DNA from: Ignavibacteria bacterium | GTDB lineage: Bacteria > Bacteroidota > Ignavibacteria > Ignavibacteriales > Ignavibacteriaceae | Assembly: GCA_029863735.1 (NCBI GenBank) | Contig: JAOTUT010000004.1 | Span: 1 to 25,808 of the forward strand | Direction: 5' to 3' | DNA: 25,808 bases | In this document: one piece after another, positions 6,656 through 14,790 of the stretch | Numbering within the stretch: the first letter of the stretch is position 1 | Layout: every line of letters begins with the position of its first letter | Notes under the pieces: generated by a model | What the model was told of the DNA's origin: nothing | The model's input: only the letters and a program-made list of their open reading frames with translations | Database searches by the model: none | Position numbers and translations under genes: made by a program

Positions 6656-7504
6656 TTATGGTTGAATGATATTGTTTAATAATAAGACTAAAATTAAAAT
6701 TCCTAAAGCTATTCTGTAAAAAATAAAAATGAATGTTGAATGCTTTTTTAAAAATTTTAAAAGGAAATCAATTGCAAGGTATCCGCTTATCCCCGAAACA
6801 ATAGTTGCTACAATAATGTTAACAACCATCGATTGATCAACAAACTTCATAGCTTCATATAATTGTAAAACTCCGCTCGCAAACACAGCAGGAATGCTTA
6901 ACAGAAAAGAAAATCGTGCTGCTACATCTCTTTTCAATCCTAAAAATAAACCTCCTGTTATTGTAGTCCCTGAACGTGATGAACCAGGAATTAATGCAAA
7001 TGCCTGTGCAATTCCAATCAGGAATGAATCTTTAACTGAGATATCCTTTAAATCTTTTTTAAAGCTTGCTACTTTTTCGGCAATGGCTAATATGATTGCA
7101 AGTCCAATTAAGCTAAAAGCTATTACGTAAAGATTCTTTGTTAAAGCACCTTCTATAATATCTTTGAATGCAATTCCAATTATAACAACCGGAATAGTGC
7201 CGATGATTACAAGCCATCCAAGTCGCGAGTTTAAAGTCTGATCTGAATATTTTTTCCTATTAAACAGATTTTCTTTTAAAAAGTCCCTTACTATTAAAAA
7301 GATATCCCTCGCAAAATACACAAGAACTGCAGCCATTGTTCCAAGTTGTATAATAGCAATAAAGGACGTCCAGCTTTCCGGATTCTGATCCGAAACAAGA
7401 CCTAAAAGTTTTCCAGCAATAGTAACATGTCCGGTACTGCTTATTGGAAGAAACTCAGATAAACCTTGTATTATTCCAAGGAGGATAGCTTCAAATAAGC
7501 TCAA
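6656..7504 (-). CDS. uppP: Undecaprenyl-diphosphatase
   Basis: UppP (BacA) dephosphorylates undecaprenyl diphosphate to regenerate the lipid carrier used for peptidoglycan and surface polysaccharide synthesis; overproduction gives bacitracin resistance. The 282-residue membrane protein has both signature segments: GIIQGLSEFLPISSTGH at about 10-26, with the catalytic Glu, and PGSSRSGTT at 173-181, with the catalytic Arg/Ser. About eight membrane helices are visible and the length is normal for the family. The only start that preserves the first motif with a proper N-terminus is a TTG whose bases overlap the stop codon of the upstream barrel gene (TTGA), with a GGGGG stretch as ribosome site, so translational coupling is likely. 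Confidence 0.95.
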   Translation of the reverse strand: MSLFEAILLGIIQGLSEFLPISSTGHVTIAGKLLGLVSDQNPESWTSFIAIIQLGTMAAVLVYFARDIFLIVRDFLKENLFNRKKYSDQTLNSRLGWLVIIGTIPVVIIGIAFKDIIEGALTKNLYVIAFSLIGLAIILAIAEKVASFKKDLKDISVKDSFLIGIAQAFALIPGSSRSGTTITGGLFLGLKRDVAARFSFLLSIPAVFASGVLQLYEAMKFVDQSMVVNIIVATIVSGISGYLAIDFLLKFLKKHSTFIFIFYRIALGILILVLLLNNIIQP

Positions 7505-8172
7505 TTGGTTCCCCCAATTAAGTAGGAGATACCGAGCTTTATGCCCACCGAGAATGAATTAAAATTTACGAATTCATTATTATTTACTATATTTTTTATC
7601 TTTTCACCGTTATTATCTTCAGGTTCACCATTTACATCATATCTTAAATCCCCACCAATATTAGCATACAAATTTTCTGATAAGGCAGTGTTTGCTTCAA
7701 TCCTTAAGAGACAGCCAAATCCAATTGACGAATATTTGTCCTCCGTTCCCTGCCATTTTACTTCTTCCGTCACATAAATAAAGCGTGGGCCGATGCCTCC
7801 ACCAAATTTAAAATTATACCCGGTTCCTGAGAGAACATAGTAAGCCATTACTGATGGCTGAAATGAATCATAATATAAATCGTATTGCCCAGCACCTGTT
7901 TTATCAATTGTAGTATAAGAATAAATTTGATATGGAATTTCAATGCTCATCTCAAATTTTTTGTTAAAAAAATATCCGACTTCGCCACTAAAAATAACTG
8001 CAGTATTAAATGTATTTAGCTGGGCATCGTTTGGTGCATGATTTTGATTAATATAATCCTGCGCTGAAGGTATACTAATAAAATTAATACCCATTGTACC
8101 TTTAATTTCGGTTTGAGCAAAAGAAAATTTTGTTACTATTATTATTGTTAGAATCCATATAATTTTTTTCAT
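7501..8172 (-). CDS. Outer-membrane beta-barrel protein
   Basis: A 223-residue exported protein of no named family. The signal peptide covers residues 1-19 (KKIIWILTIIIVTKFSFA, then Gln). The remainder alternates hydrophobic and polar residues with many aromatics and Gly (EVGYFFNKKFEMSIEIPYQIY, GYNFKFGGGIGPRFIYV, YANIGGDLRYDV) and closes with GIKLGISYLIGG, the pattern of a small 8- to 10-strand outer-membrane barrel. The ATG overlaps the stop codon of the upstream membrane protein (ATGA), and the gene's own stop overlaps uppP, so it is firmly embedded in the envelope operon. A structural or porin-like role is possible; the exact function cannot be read from the sequence. Confidence 0.8.
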   Translation of the reverse strand: MKKIIWILTIIIVTKFSFAQTEIKGTMGINFISIPSAQDYINQNHAPNDAQLNTFNTAVIFSGEVGYFFNKKFEMSIEIPYQIYSYTTIDKTGAGQYDLYYDSFQPSVMAYYVLSGTGYNFKFGGGIGPRFIYVTEEVKWQGTEDKYSSIGFGCLLRIEANTALSENLYANIGGDLRYDVNGEPEDNNGEKIKNIVNNNEFVNFNSFSVGIKLGISYLIGGTN

Positions 8173-9224
8173 TGGTCATCAGAGTTTGTTTTTAAAAGAT
8201 TGAATATACTAGTATGCTGTCTATTAAGAGCGAAGTACATAATTAATGCAACTATAATAAATAAAAAGTAAGAGATGATGTGAGTAAGAAATGCATATGC
8301 TGCACTGATAGTGTCGCCAAATCCAAAAAGTAAAACAAGAGTGTTTTTTGCAAGTGCGTGATAGGAGCCAGTTGAACCGGGAGTTGGAATTACTACACCG
8401 ATTGCACTAATGCTCATTAAAATCCAACCCATTTTGAAAGTTACGATGTGCTCTGACTGCATATTAAGCATAAAAAATCCAATGTAGGAAGTAAGTGCAT
8501 AAATTAAAAGAATTATTACCGATGTTAAAAAAGTAAGCACATAGTTTTTTGTTCCCTTCAAAGTTGTAAATCCCTGTATCAACATCTCAAAAATGTATCC
8601 AAGCCGTTCTGCAAGTTTTTGAGAAAATTTACCGATAATCTTTGTGAAGTAGCTGTAAAATTTTTCTTTAAACTTTACAGACAAATAAATCATCACTAGA
8701 ACCACAACAAGTGCGATTGCAGAAATGTAGAGTGTTACTTCAAGCCAGGGGAAAGTTACATAGAGGCTTGCACTCCAGATGAATGCAGAAATGAGTACTG
8801 CAGCACCTAAAGAAATAATATCAATTACTCTTTCAACTATAACTGTTCCGAACATTGAGGATCTCGAAAGATTTTCATACCTGCCTATCATAATTGCACG
8901 TGTTACTTCGCCAAGCTTTGGGGTTACACAATTAACACCATATCCAATCATCAAAGCACCGAAAAGGTTCCACATTTTAACATCAGGTTTTACGGAATAC
9001 AATATATATTTCCATCGTAGTGCACGGACATAGTGGCCCAACATTATTGAAGCAGAAAAAATTATCACCCAAATAATAGATGCCTGAGATACTAATTTCA
9101 TTACTTCACCGAAATTAACATCAGAGAATGCAAGGTAAAGGAATATTACAGCCAGACCGACCGATAACAAAAAATTTAAGAGTCCTCTTAAGGCTGGTAT
9201 TTTTTTTAAGTTATCTGAGGTCAA
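8169..9224 (-). CDS. LPG synthase-type integral membrane protein (UPF0104 / AglD-like family)
   Basis: This is a 351-residue inner-membrane protein of the family that includes the membrane domain of lysylphosphatidylglycerol synthase (MprF). About eight hydrophobic helices can be traced. The family's conserved segments are visible: HYVRALRWKYIL near residue 65, GYGVNCVTPKLGEVTRAI near 94-111, VIVERVIDIISL near 128-139, and IPTPGSTGSYHA near 280. Members without the synthase domain are thought to act in lipid or lipid-linked glycan translocation; the substrate here is unknown. No ATG exists near the N-terminus. The start is a TTG that overlaps the end of lolA by 14 bases, with a GGAAG-type ribosome site inside lolA. 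Confidence 0.85.
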   Translation of the reverse strand: MTSDNLKKIPALRGLLNFLLSVGLAVIFLYLAFSDVNFGEVMKLVSQASIIWVIIFSASIMLGHYVRALRWKYILYSVKPDVKMWNLFGALMIGYGVNCVTPKLGEVTRAIMIGRYENLSRSSMFGTVIVERVIDIISLGAAVLISAFIWSASLYVTFPWLEVTLYISAIALVVVLVMIYLSVKFKEKFYSYFTKIIGKFSQKLAERLGYIFEMLIQGFTTLKGTKNYVLTFLTSVIILLIYALTSYIGFFMLNMQSEHIVTFKMGWILMSISAIGVVIPTPGSTGSYHALAKNTLVLLFGFGDTISAAYAFLTHIISYFLFIIVALIMYFALNRQHTSIFNLLKTNSDDQ

Positions 9225-9819
9225 TAACCTTGCTTCCTTCAGTTGGAGAAAATTGGAAAAAACTATCTGGCAGGTTTTTGTTCAGTTGGTAGTTAGAAAG
9301 ATCTACCCTTATTTCACCGGAGGCAGGATCGTCAATCAATGCTTTGGTTATAAGATTGTCTCCATCAATAAAAAGTTTTATCGAACTAAAACTGGATGCG
9401 TCTTCTTTAGGAATTAACTCAAGTACAGTGTTACCTTCGGACTCAAAAGTGCTTAAATCACAATCCTGAGGATAATCAAAAATGATCTGCCGGATTGAAA
9501 GAATTTTGTTTCCTTCTCTTTCGTAATCTGTAATAATCACTTTATCATCTTTTTGATTGTAACTCCAGGAAGTCTTGCCATCAGATACAATCAAAATATT
9601 TTTGAATTCAAATCTTAAACTATTCTCTTTTTTAAAATAGATTTTTCCTTTAAGATTAACGGTACCATTGACTAGCTGAGTTAATTCGGCTGACAGATCA
9701 TCGATTGTATTGAATTTATTCTGGATATTTTCTAAAACCGTCTGTGCATTTTCTTGTGCAAAAGTATTATTAAGAATAAATACTAAAGTAATGCATATAA
9801 AAAGTGATTTGATTCGCAT
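9211..9819 (-). CDS. lolA: Outer-membrane lipoprotein carrier protein LolA
   Basis: LolA carries lipoproteins across the periplasm from the LolCDE complex to the outer membrane. The 202-residue product has a signal peptide (residues 1-21, ending TFA before Gln) followed by the LolA fold: a helix with QTVLENIQNKFNTIDDLSAELTQ, then strands KGKIYFKKENSLRFEF, ILIVSDGKTSWSYNQKDDKVIITDY, and a C-terminal SGEIRVDLSNYQLN strand pair ending near FQFSP. The Asp-Gly-x-x-x-Trp turn is typical. A good AAGGAAAG ribosome site precedes the ATG. The gene is 12 bases after ftsK; ftsK-lolA adjacency is widely conserved in Gram-negative bacteria, which supports the call. The following gene starts within its last codons. 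Confidence 0.92.
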   Translation of the reverse strand: MRIKSLFICITLVFILNNTFAQENAQTVLENIQNKFNTIDDLSAELTQLVNGTVNLKGKIYFKKENSLRFEFKNILIVSDGKTSWSYNQKDDKVIITDYEREGNKILSIRQIIFDYPQDCDLSTFESEGNTVLELIPKEDASSFSSIKLFIDGDNLITKALIDDPASGEIRVDLSNYQLNKNLPDSFFQFSPTEGSKVIDLR

Positions 9820-9831
9820 TTTCTTTCCTTC

Positions 9832-12240
9832 CTAAAGTGTTCGTAAAACTGTTTCAAGCTGTTCATCATTTTCAACTAATACCTGTCTTGCCTTGCTCCC
9901 GTCATTTGGACCAACAATTCCTGCATCTTCAAGCTGGTCAACAATTCTTGCAGCACGTGAATATCCTAATTTTAATTTTCTCTGCAAAAGTGAAACGGAG
10001 CCCTGCTGATGACGAACTATCACCCGGGCAGCTTCCTCAAACATCGGATCAAGATCTGCAGATAATCCGGAAGAAGAACTTTTTTTCTTATCAAATATTG
10101 AAGGCAAATAATATGGTTTTGAATATGATGGCTGAGAATAAACATAATTAGTTAAGCTCTCTACTTCATCAGTAGAAATAAAAGCATTCTGCATTCGTAT
10201 AGGTTTAGGAGAACCTGTTGGAAGAAACAACATATCACCTCTTCCAAGCAACTGTTCTGCACCGTTCATATCTAGGATTGTTCGTGAATCAATTTTTGTT
10301 GCAACCTGATAAGCAATCCTGGAGCTAAAGTTAGCTTTAATTAATCCTGTAATTACATTCACAGATGGTCTTTGAGTTGCGAGTACAAGATGAATTCCAA
10401 CTGCCCGGGCAAGTTGAGCCAGCCTGGTAATTGGTTCTTCAACTTCCCTTCCCGCAGTAATCATCAAATCTGCAAGTTCATCAATAATTACAATAAGATA
10501 TGGAAGATGATGATGCTTAATTGATTCACTGTCGTGAGGCTTTGTTTTTGGGTTATCAATTTTCTTATTATAGTCGACTACATTTCTTACACCAGCCTTT
10601 GCCAAACGGTCGTATCTTTTTTCCATTTCAATTTCAACAGACTTTAGCATAAGAACAGCATTCTGAGGTACTGTTATTATTTCTTCTTCAATGTCAGGAG
10701 AAACAGCAAGGTAGTGTCTTCTTAATTTATTGTAAAATGATAGTTCAATCTTTTTAGGATCTACTAGAATGAATTTAATATCTGCAGGAATTTTTGAATA
10801 CAGCAAGCTGCTGATTATCATATTTATGCCTACACTTTTTCCCGAGCCGGTTGATCCGGCAATCAGAAGGTGAGGCATGAGAGAAAGGTCTGTAAGGTAA
10901 ACATCGCCGCTGATTGTTTTGCCGAGTGATAACGGCAATTGCATTTTTGATTCCTTAATCTTACCAAGTACTGAACGTGCATTTACAATTGCAGCTTCAG
11001 CATTTGGAATTTCAACTCCGATGGCACCTTTGCCCGGAATGGGGGCAATAATTCTTATTCCTCTTGCAGCAAGAGCTAAAGCAATATCATTCTCTAAACC
11101 AACAATCTTACTTATTTTAACTCCCGGTGCAGGAACAATTTCATAAAGAGTAACGACTGGTCCAGGAGTAACAGAAATATTCTGAATTTCAATATCAAAA
11201 AGTTTCAGCTTTTCCTTAAGTAGTTCGGCATTCCTCGTTAACTCGTCTTCAGCGACTTTAATGTCTTCCGCAACAGATTGTTGAAGCAACTCAAGGCCGG
11301 GGAGTTTATAATCCAAATCTTCTTCCCACGGATCAGGAAGCTTTCCTTCTTCATCATCTACATTTCTTTCGGCTGGCAGTTCGCCTGTCTTTTCCAGATC
11401 CACTTTTTTCCTATCGCTGACTGATATTTCATTTTCCTTCATTATTTCCGTTTCAGCTTTTCTGATAATTTTAATTTGAGTTTGTGCTTCTTCTTCTCCC
11501 ATTAATTCTTCTGCGGTAATATCTTCTTCAACTGTGACAAAAGGTTTTTTCTTTTCTTTACCCAGCCTCTTGATTTTTTCAAGATTTGAAGTATCATCTT
11601 CCTTCTTCACAATTTTTATTTTACTCCCTGCATCGGAAGCAAACATATTCTTTATGAAGTGAAATATGTTTTCAATTTTAACATCGAATGCAAAGATGAG
11701 AACAGTTGCAGAAACAAAAAGCAGAAACAGAATACTTCCAGCGGTTCCGAGCAAACTGCTCAGCCAGCTACCAAGATAATCACCGATATTTCCCCTTAGT
11801 TCTTTTGTTCCGGGCAAAAAATCAAGTCCAGCATTCATCACTCCAAAGAATGAAGCAAGTGTAAGCCCCATTATTAAGAAAAAGTTCGTTGTGTGAATCA
11901 GAGTCTTGAAAGTAAATTTTTTAAAGAAAGAAACTCCCCATAAAAACATTGTTGCCGGGAATATTATTGAGAAGTAACCGATTGTCGATTGAATGAAGAA
12001 ATAAGAAAAATGTGCGCCGATAATACCGAGCCAGTTATGAGTTTCAACACCGGAAATAATTGAATTGGTTAGTAGGACTTCGTCTTTCCTGCTGTAAGAA
12101 ATTATACAGAGAAAAAGAAATACGGAAAACAGAATTAAAAATATTCCAACAATTCTTTTCTTCTTTTCAGAAGAGAAACTGAAATAGTTTTTGCCAGAAC
12201 CATTTCCTTTGTCTTTTCCGTTTTTTTTCTTTTTAGCCAT
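9832..12240 (-). CDS. ftsK: DNA translocase FtsK
   Basis: FtsK is the septum-anchored hexameric motor that pumps chromosome DNA and activates XerCD recombination at dif during division. The 802-residue protein has a basic N-terminus, four membrane helices within about residues 30-190, and a charged linker to about 305. The motor's alpha/beta domains follow, with Walker A GSTGSGKS at 462-469 and Walker B LIVIIDE at 582-588, then the RPSVNVITGLIKANFSSRIAY motor motif. At about 735-795 lies the winged-helix gamma domain that recognises oriented KOPS sequences (VRHQQGSVSLLQRKLKLGYSRAARIVDQLEDAGIVG). The length is in the usual range for FtsK/SpoIIIE proteins with a short linker. It begins 14 bases after comB and is followed by lolA. 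Confidence 0.96.
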   Translation of the reverse strand: MAKKKKNGKDKGNGSGKNYFSFSSEKKKRIVGIFLILFSVFLFLCIISYSRKDEVLLTNSIISGVETHNWLGIIGAHFSYFFIQSTIGYFSIIFPATMFLWGVSFFKKFTFKTLIHTTNFFLIMGLTLASFFGVMNAGLDFLPGTKELRGNIGDYLGSWLSSLLGTAGSILFLLFVSATVLIFAFDVKIENIFHFIKNMFASDAGSKIKIVKKEDDTSNLEKIKRLGKEKKKPFVTVEEDITAEELMGEEEAQTQIKIIRKAETEIMKENEISVSDRKKVDLEKTGELPAERNVDDEEGKLPDPWEEDLDYKLPGLELLQQSVAEDIKVAEDELTRNAELLKEKLKLFDIEIQNISVTPGPVVTLYEIVPAPGVKISKIVGLENDIALALAARGIRIIAPIPGKGAIGVEIPNAEAAIVNARSVLGKIKESKMQLPLSLGKTISGDVYLTDLSLMPHLLIAGSTGSGKSVGINMIISSLLYSKIPADIKFILVDPKKIELSFYNKLRRHYLAVSPDIEEEIITVPQNAVLMLKSVEIEMEKRYDRLAKAGVRNVVDYNKKIDNPKTKPHDSESIKHHHLPYLIVIIDELADLMITAGREVEEPITRLAQLARAVGIHLVLATQRPSVNVITGLIKANFSSRIAYQVATKIDSRTILDMNGAEQLLGRGDMLFLPTGSPKPIRMQNAFISTDEVESLTNYVYSQPSYSKPYYLPSIFDKKKSSSSGLSADLDPMFEEAARVIVRHQQGSVSLLQRKLKLGYSRAARIVDQLEDAGIVGPNDGSKARQVLVENDEQLETVLRTL

Positions 12241-12254
12241 TCTGATATCAACGA

Positions 12255-12977
12255 TTATTGTAACACTTTAAGAACGTTACCAGAATAAAAAGGAATTACT
12301 TCTGTGCTATCAAGTTCAGAACAAGCTTTCAGGTCATCTTTGAAGCCATTTTCAATTAGAAGCCGGCCGTGATCTGTCTCACTTAATGTCTTGAAAATAT
12401 TTTTTCCAAAAGATCTAAACAAAGTCATCGCACTGATTGAAGAATCTGTAAGCTCTATATATTTATTCACGCTGAACAGCTCACTAATCATACTTCCTGC
12501 ACAGACGGAATCTTCAAGACTGAAAAAATTATTATTTCCTGAACAAAGAATAATAACATCCTCATTCAACTTTATTAATTGTTTTGCAAGAGCCCTTAAA
12601 TTATTAAATGAACAAACGAAAAGATTTGCAGAATACTTTGCTTTTACGATTGCACGTGAACCATTTGTAGAATAAAAAACTATTGATTTACCCGAAACAA
12701 TTTCTTTTGTATACTCAGATGGAGAATTACCTAAAGCAAAACCCTCAATTTTTTTAGTATTACGTTCACCACCAAGAAGGGTCTGACCACCAAATATTCC
12801 TCCTGAAACTTTTACGGCAAATTCAACCGTACCAACTGGTACGACTTCTTTAGCACCATTCGTTAAGGCTGTAATTATTGTTGATGAAGCACGCAGAACA
12901 TCGATAACAACAGTGGTTTTCCCTGTAAAAAAAAGCTCATCTGCTTGAACGGGCGAAAATAGAACGTCAAGTTTCAT
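12255..12977 (-). CDS. comB: 2-phosphosulfolactate phosphatase family protein (ComB)
   Basis: ComB hydrolyses 2-phosphosulfolactate to sulfolactate, a step of coenzyme M synthesis in methanogens; related proteins occur in many bacteria that make no coenzyme M. The sequence shows the family's opening MKLDVLFSPVQ, then TVVIDVLRASSTI (Asp for magnesium binding), the GGERNTKKIEGFALGNSPSEY block and FYSTNGSRAIVKA. The usual C-terminal half of about 240 residues is present. I place the start at the ATG at 12977, which gives the family N-terminus and leaves a 7-base gap after gcvT; the longer frame would need a TTG. The real substrate in this organism is uncertain. The surrounding genes (gcvT, a transaldolase-like gene, ftsK) give no pathway clue. 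Confidence 0.88.
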   Translation of the reverse strand: MKLDVLFSPVQADELFFTGKTTVVIDVLRASSTIITALTNGAKEVVPVGTVEFAVKVSGGIFGGQTLLGGERNTKKIEGFALGNSPSEYTKEIVSGKSIVFYSTNGSRAIVKAKYSANLFVCSFNNLRALAKQLIKLNEDVIILCSGNNNFFSLEDSVCAGSMISELFSVNKYIELTDSSISAMTLFRSFGKNIFKTLSETDHGRLLIENGFKDDLKACSELDSTEVIPFYSGNVLKVLQ

Positions 12978-12984
12978 TTTGGGT

Positions 12985-14067
12985 TTACTTTTTAACAAAT
13001 GGAAGTTTTGTAACTACTGCAGGAAATTCTTTATCTCTTATTTTAAATGCTACTTTACTCCCTGCTGAGTTTAACGGTTTATTTACATAACCAAGCGCAA
13101 TTGGTTTTTCCAATACTGGGCTGACTGTCCCACTTGTAATTGCACCTACTTTTTTACCTTCTGCAGTTATATCATATCCTTTTCTTGGGAAAGTTTTTTC
13201 ATCCGAAATCATTGCAACAAGTTTTCGAGTAGGTCCTTCCTGCTTAACTTTTAAAATTGCATCCTTTCCTAAAAATTCTCCTTTATCAGTTTTTGTGATC
13301 CACCCAAGTCCAGCTTCAATTGGATTTGTAGTTTGATCAATATCATTTCCATACAGACAATATCCCATCTCAAGCCGAAGTGAATCACGGGCGGCAAGTC
13401 CAACCGGTTGAATATCGAATTCTTTCCCAGCTTTGAACACTTCTTCCCATACTTTTTCAGCTTCAGACACAATACCTGTGAAATAAAGTTCGTAACCTAC
13501 TTCCCCAGTATATCCTGTTCTTGAAATAATCATATCAATGCCGGCAACTTTTCCTTTTGTAAAGTGATAGTATTCAAGCTCAGGCATGTTTGGAAACAAT
13601 TTTTTGAGAACTTCACCTGAGTTTGGTCCCTGGATAGCAAGTAGAGAATATTCATCACTTCTATTATCAATTGATACACCAAATTTATTGTTCTCTTTCA
13701 TCCAGCTAACATCTTTATCAATATTAGATGCGTTAATAACTAGCAAAAATTCTTTATCAGATAATCTGTAAACAAGAAGGTCGTCAACAATGCCCCCATC
13801 AGGATAACACATTGCAGAGTACTGTACTCTTCCCGGAAAAAGTTTTGATGCATCGTTAATAGTTATATGCTGAACAAAATCGAGTGTCTTGTCCCCTTTG
13901 ATAAATACTTCACCCATATGAGATACATCAAAAACTCCGACCGAATCACGAACAGCTTTGTGTTCGGCTATTATTGAAGAATACTGTATAGGCATTTCGT
14001 AGCCAGCAAACTCAACTAACTTTGCCCCAAGTTTTTTATGAATATTGTTAAATGTAGTTTTTTTCAT
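12985..14067 (-). CDS. gcvT: Aminomethyltransferase (glycine cleavage system T protein)
   Basis: GcvT transfers the methylene group from the aminomethyl-lipoyl H protein to tetrahydrofolate, releasing ammonia, in the glycine cleavage complex of the cytoplasm. The 360-residue length matches the family. Visible family motifs include EFAGYEMPIQYSSI near residue 19, the VGVFDVSHMGEV stretch near 41-52, GGIVDDLLVYRL near 90-102 with the catalytic Asp, SRTGYTGEVGYEL near 188, and GLAARDSLRLEMGYCLYGNDID near 225-246. The C-terminal barrel contains ITSGTVSPVLEKPIALGYV. None of the other glycine cleavage genes (gcvP, gcvH) is within the window, so the system is split across the genome. It follows the transaldolase-like gene by 44 bases and precedes comB closely. 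Confidence 0.96.
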   Translation of the reverse strand: MKKTTFNNIHKKLGAKLVEFAGYEMPIQYSSIIAEHKAVRDSVGVFDVSHMGEVFIKGDKTLDFVQHITINDASKLFPGRVQYSAMCYPDGGIVDDLLVYRLSDKEFLLVINASNIDKDVSWMKENNKFGVSIDNRSDEYSLLAIQGPNSGEVLKKLFPNMPELEYYHFTKGKVAGIDMIISRTGYTGEVGYELYFTGIVSEAEKVWEEVFKAGKEFDIQPVGLAARDSLRLEMGYCLYGNDIDQTTNPIEAGLGWITKTDKGEFLGKDAILKVKQEGPTRKLVAMISDEKTFPRKGYDITAEGKKVGAITSGTVSPVLEKPIALGYVNKPLNSAGSKVAFKIRDKEFPAVVTKLPFVKK

Positions 14068-14111
14068 TTAAATGCCACATTGAAATAGTACAAGTAAAAG
14101 TTTCTAGTTAA

Positions 14112-14753
14112 CTATTTAAGTTTTTTCCAATCACTAAGAAATTTTTCAAGTCCGATATCAGTCAGCGGATGATTGAACATCTTTTTAATTACATCAAAAG
14201 GAATTGTGCAAACATCAGCTCCCATAAGAGCAGCCTCTGCAACATGCAACGGATGCCTAACACTCGCAACCAAAATCTCAGTTTTGTAATTATAATTCCT
14301 GTAAATCTGGACTATCTGTGAAATTAAGTCCATCCCGCTTGTGCTGATATCATCGAGCCTACCTACAAAGGGACTGATATAAGTTGCACCGGCTTTGGCT
14401 GCCAGAATTGCTTGAGTTGGTGAAAAGCAGAGAGTAACGTTTACTTTTATTCCTTCACTTGTGAGTGTTTTACAGGCTTTAAGTCCTTCTTTAATCAGAG
14501 GAATTTTCACAACAATGTTTTTATGTATTTTTGCAAGGTCTCGTCCTTCTTTAAGCATGCCTTCGTAATCTGTGGAAATGACTTCAGCGCTTACAGGACC
14601 ATCAACAATTTTCAGGATTTCATCAAGTAGTTTTCTAAAATCTTTACCTTCCTTTGATACAAGAGAAGGATTTGTTGTTACACCATCAAGAATACCAAGT
14701 GTTGCTGCTTCTTTTATTTCTTCGATGTTTGCTGTATCAATGAAAAACTTCAT
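14112..14753 (-). CDS. Transaldolase / fructose-6-phosphate aldolase family protein
   Basis: This is a short transaldolase of the TalC/MipB/FSA group, a class I aldolase that either moves a dihydroxyacetone unit between sugar phosphates in the pentose phosphate pathway or cleaves fructose 6-phosphate. The 213 residues fit the family's usual 210-220. [10 protein letters not shown] at 1-10, [10 protein letters not shown] at 23-32, VVKIPL at 81-86 with the Schiff-base lysine at 83, [12 protein letters not shown], and the [11 protein letters not shown] block are all present. Transaldolase and aldolase activities cannot be separated with confidence from sequence; I expect transaldolase, the commoner activity. 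A GGAG ribosome site precedes the ATG. It lies between rng and gcvT in one orientation with small gaps. Confidence 0.93.
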   Translation of the reverse strand: MKFFIDTANIEEIKEAATLGILDGVTTNPSLVSKEGKDFRKLLDEILKIVDGPVSAEVISTDYEGMLKEGRDLAKIHKNIVVKIPLIKEGLKACKTLTSEGIKVNVTLCFSPTQAILAAKAGATYISPFVGRLDDISTSGMDLISQIVQIYRNYNYKTEILVASVRHPLHVAEAALMGADVCTIPFDVIKKMFNHPLTDIGLEKFLSDWKKLK

Positions 14754-14790
14754 AGTTTTACTCCAATTTCAGATTATTATATAATTAAAA

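Noticed and set aside
12978..12998. Seven-codon N-terminal extension of comB from a TTG, overlapping gcvT
   Set aside because: The ATG at 12977 gives the family's normal start and a clean 7-base gap.
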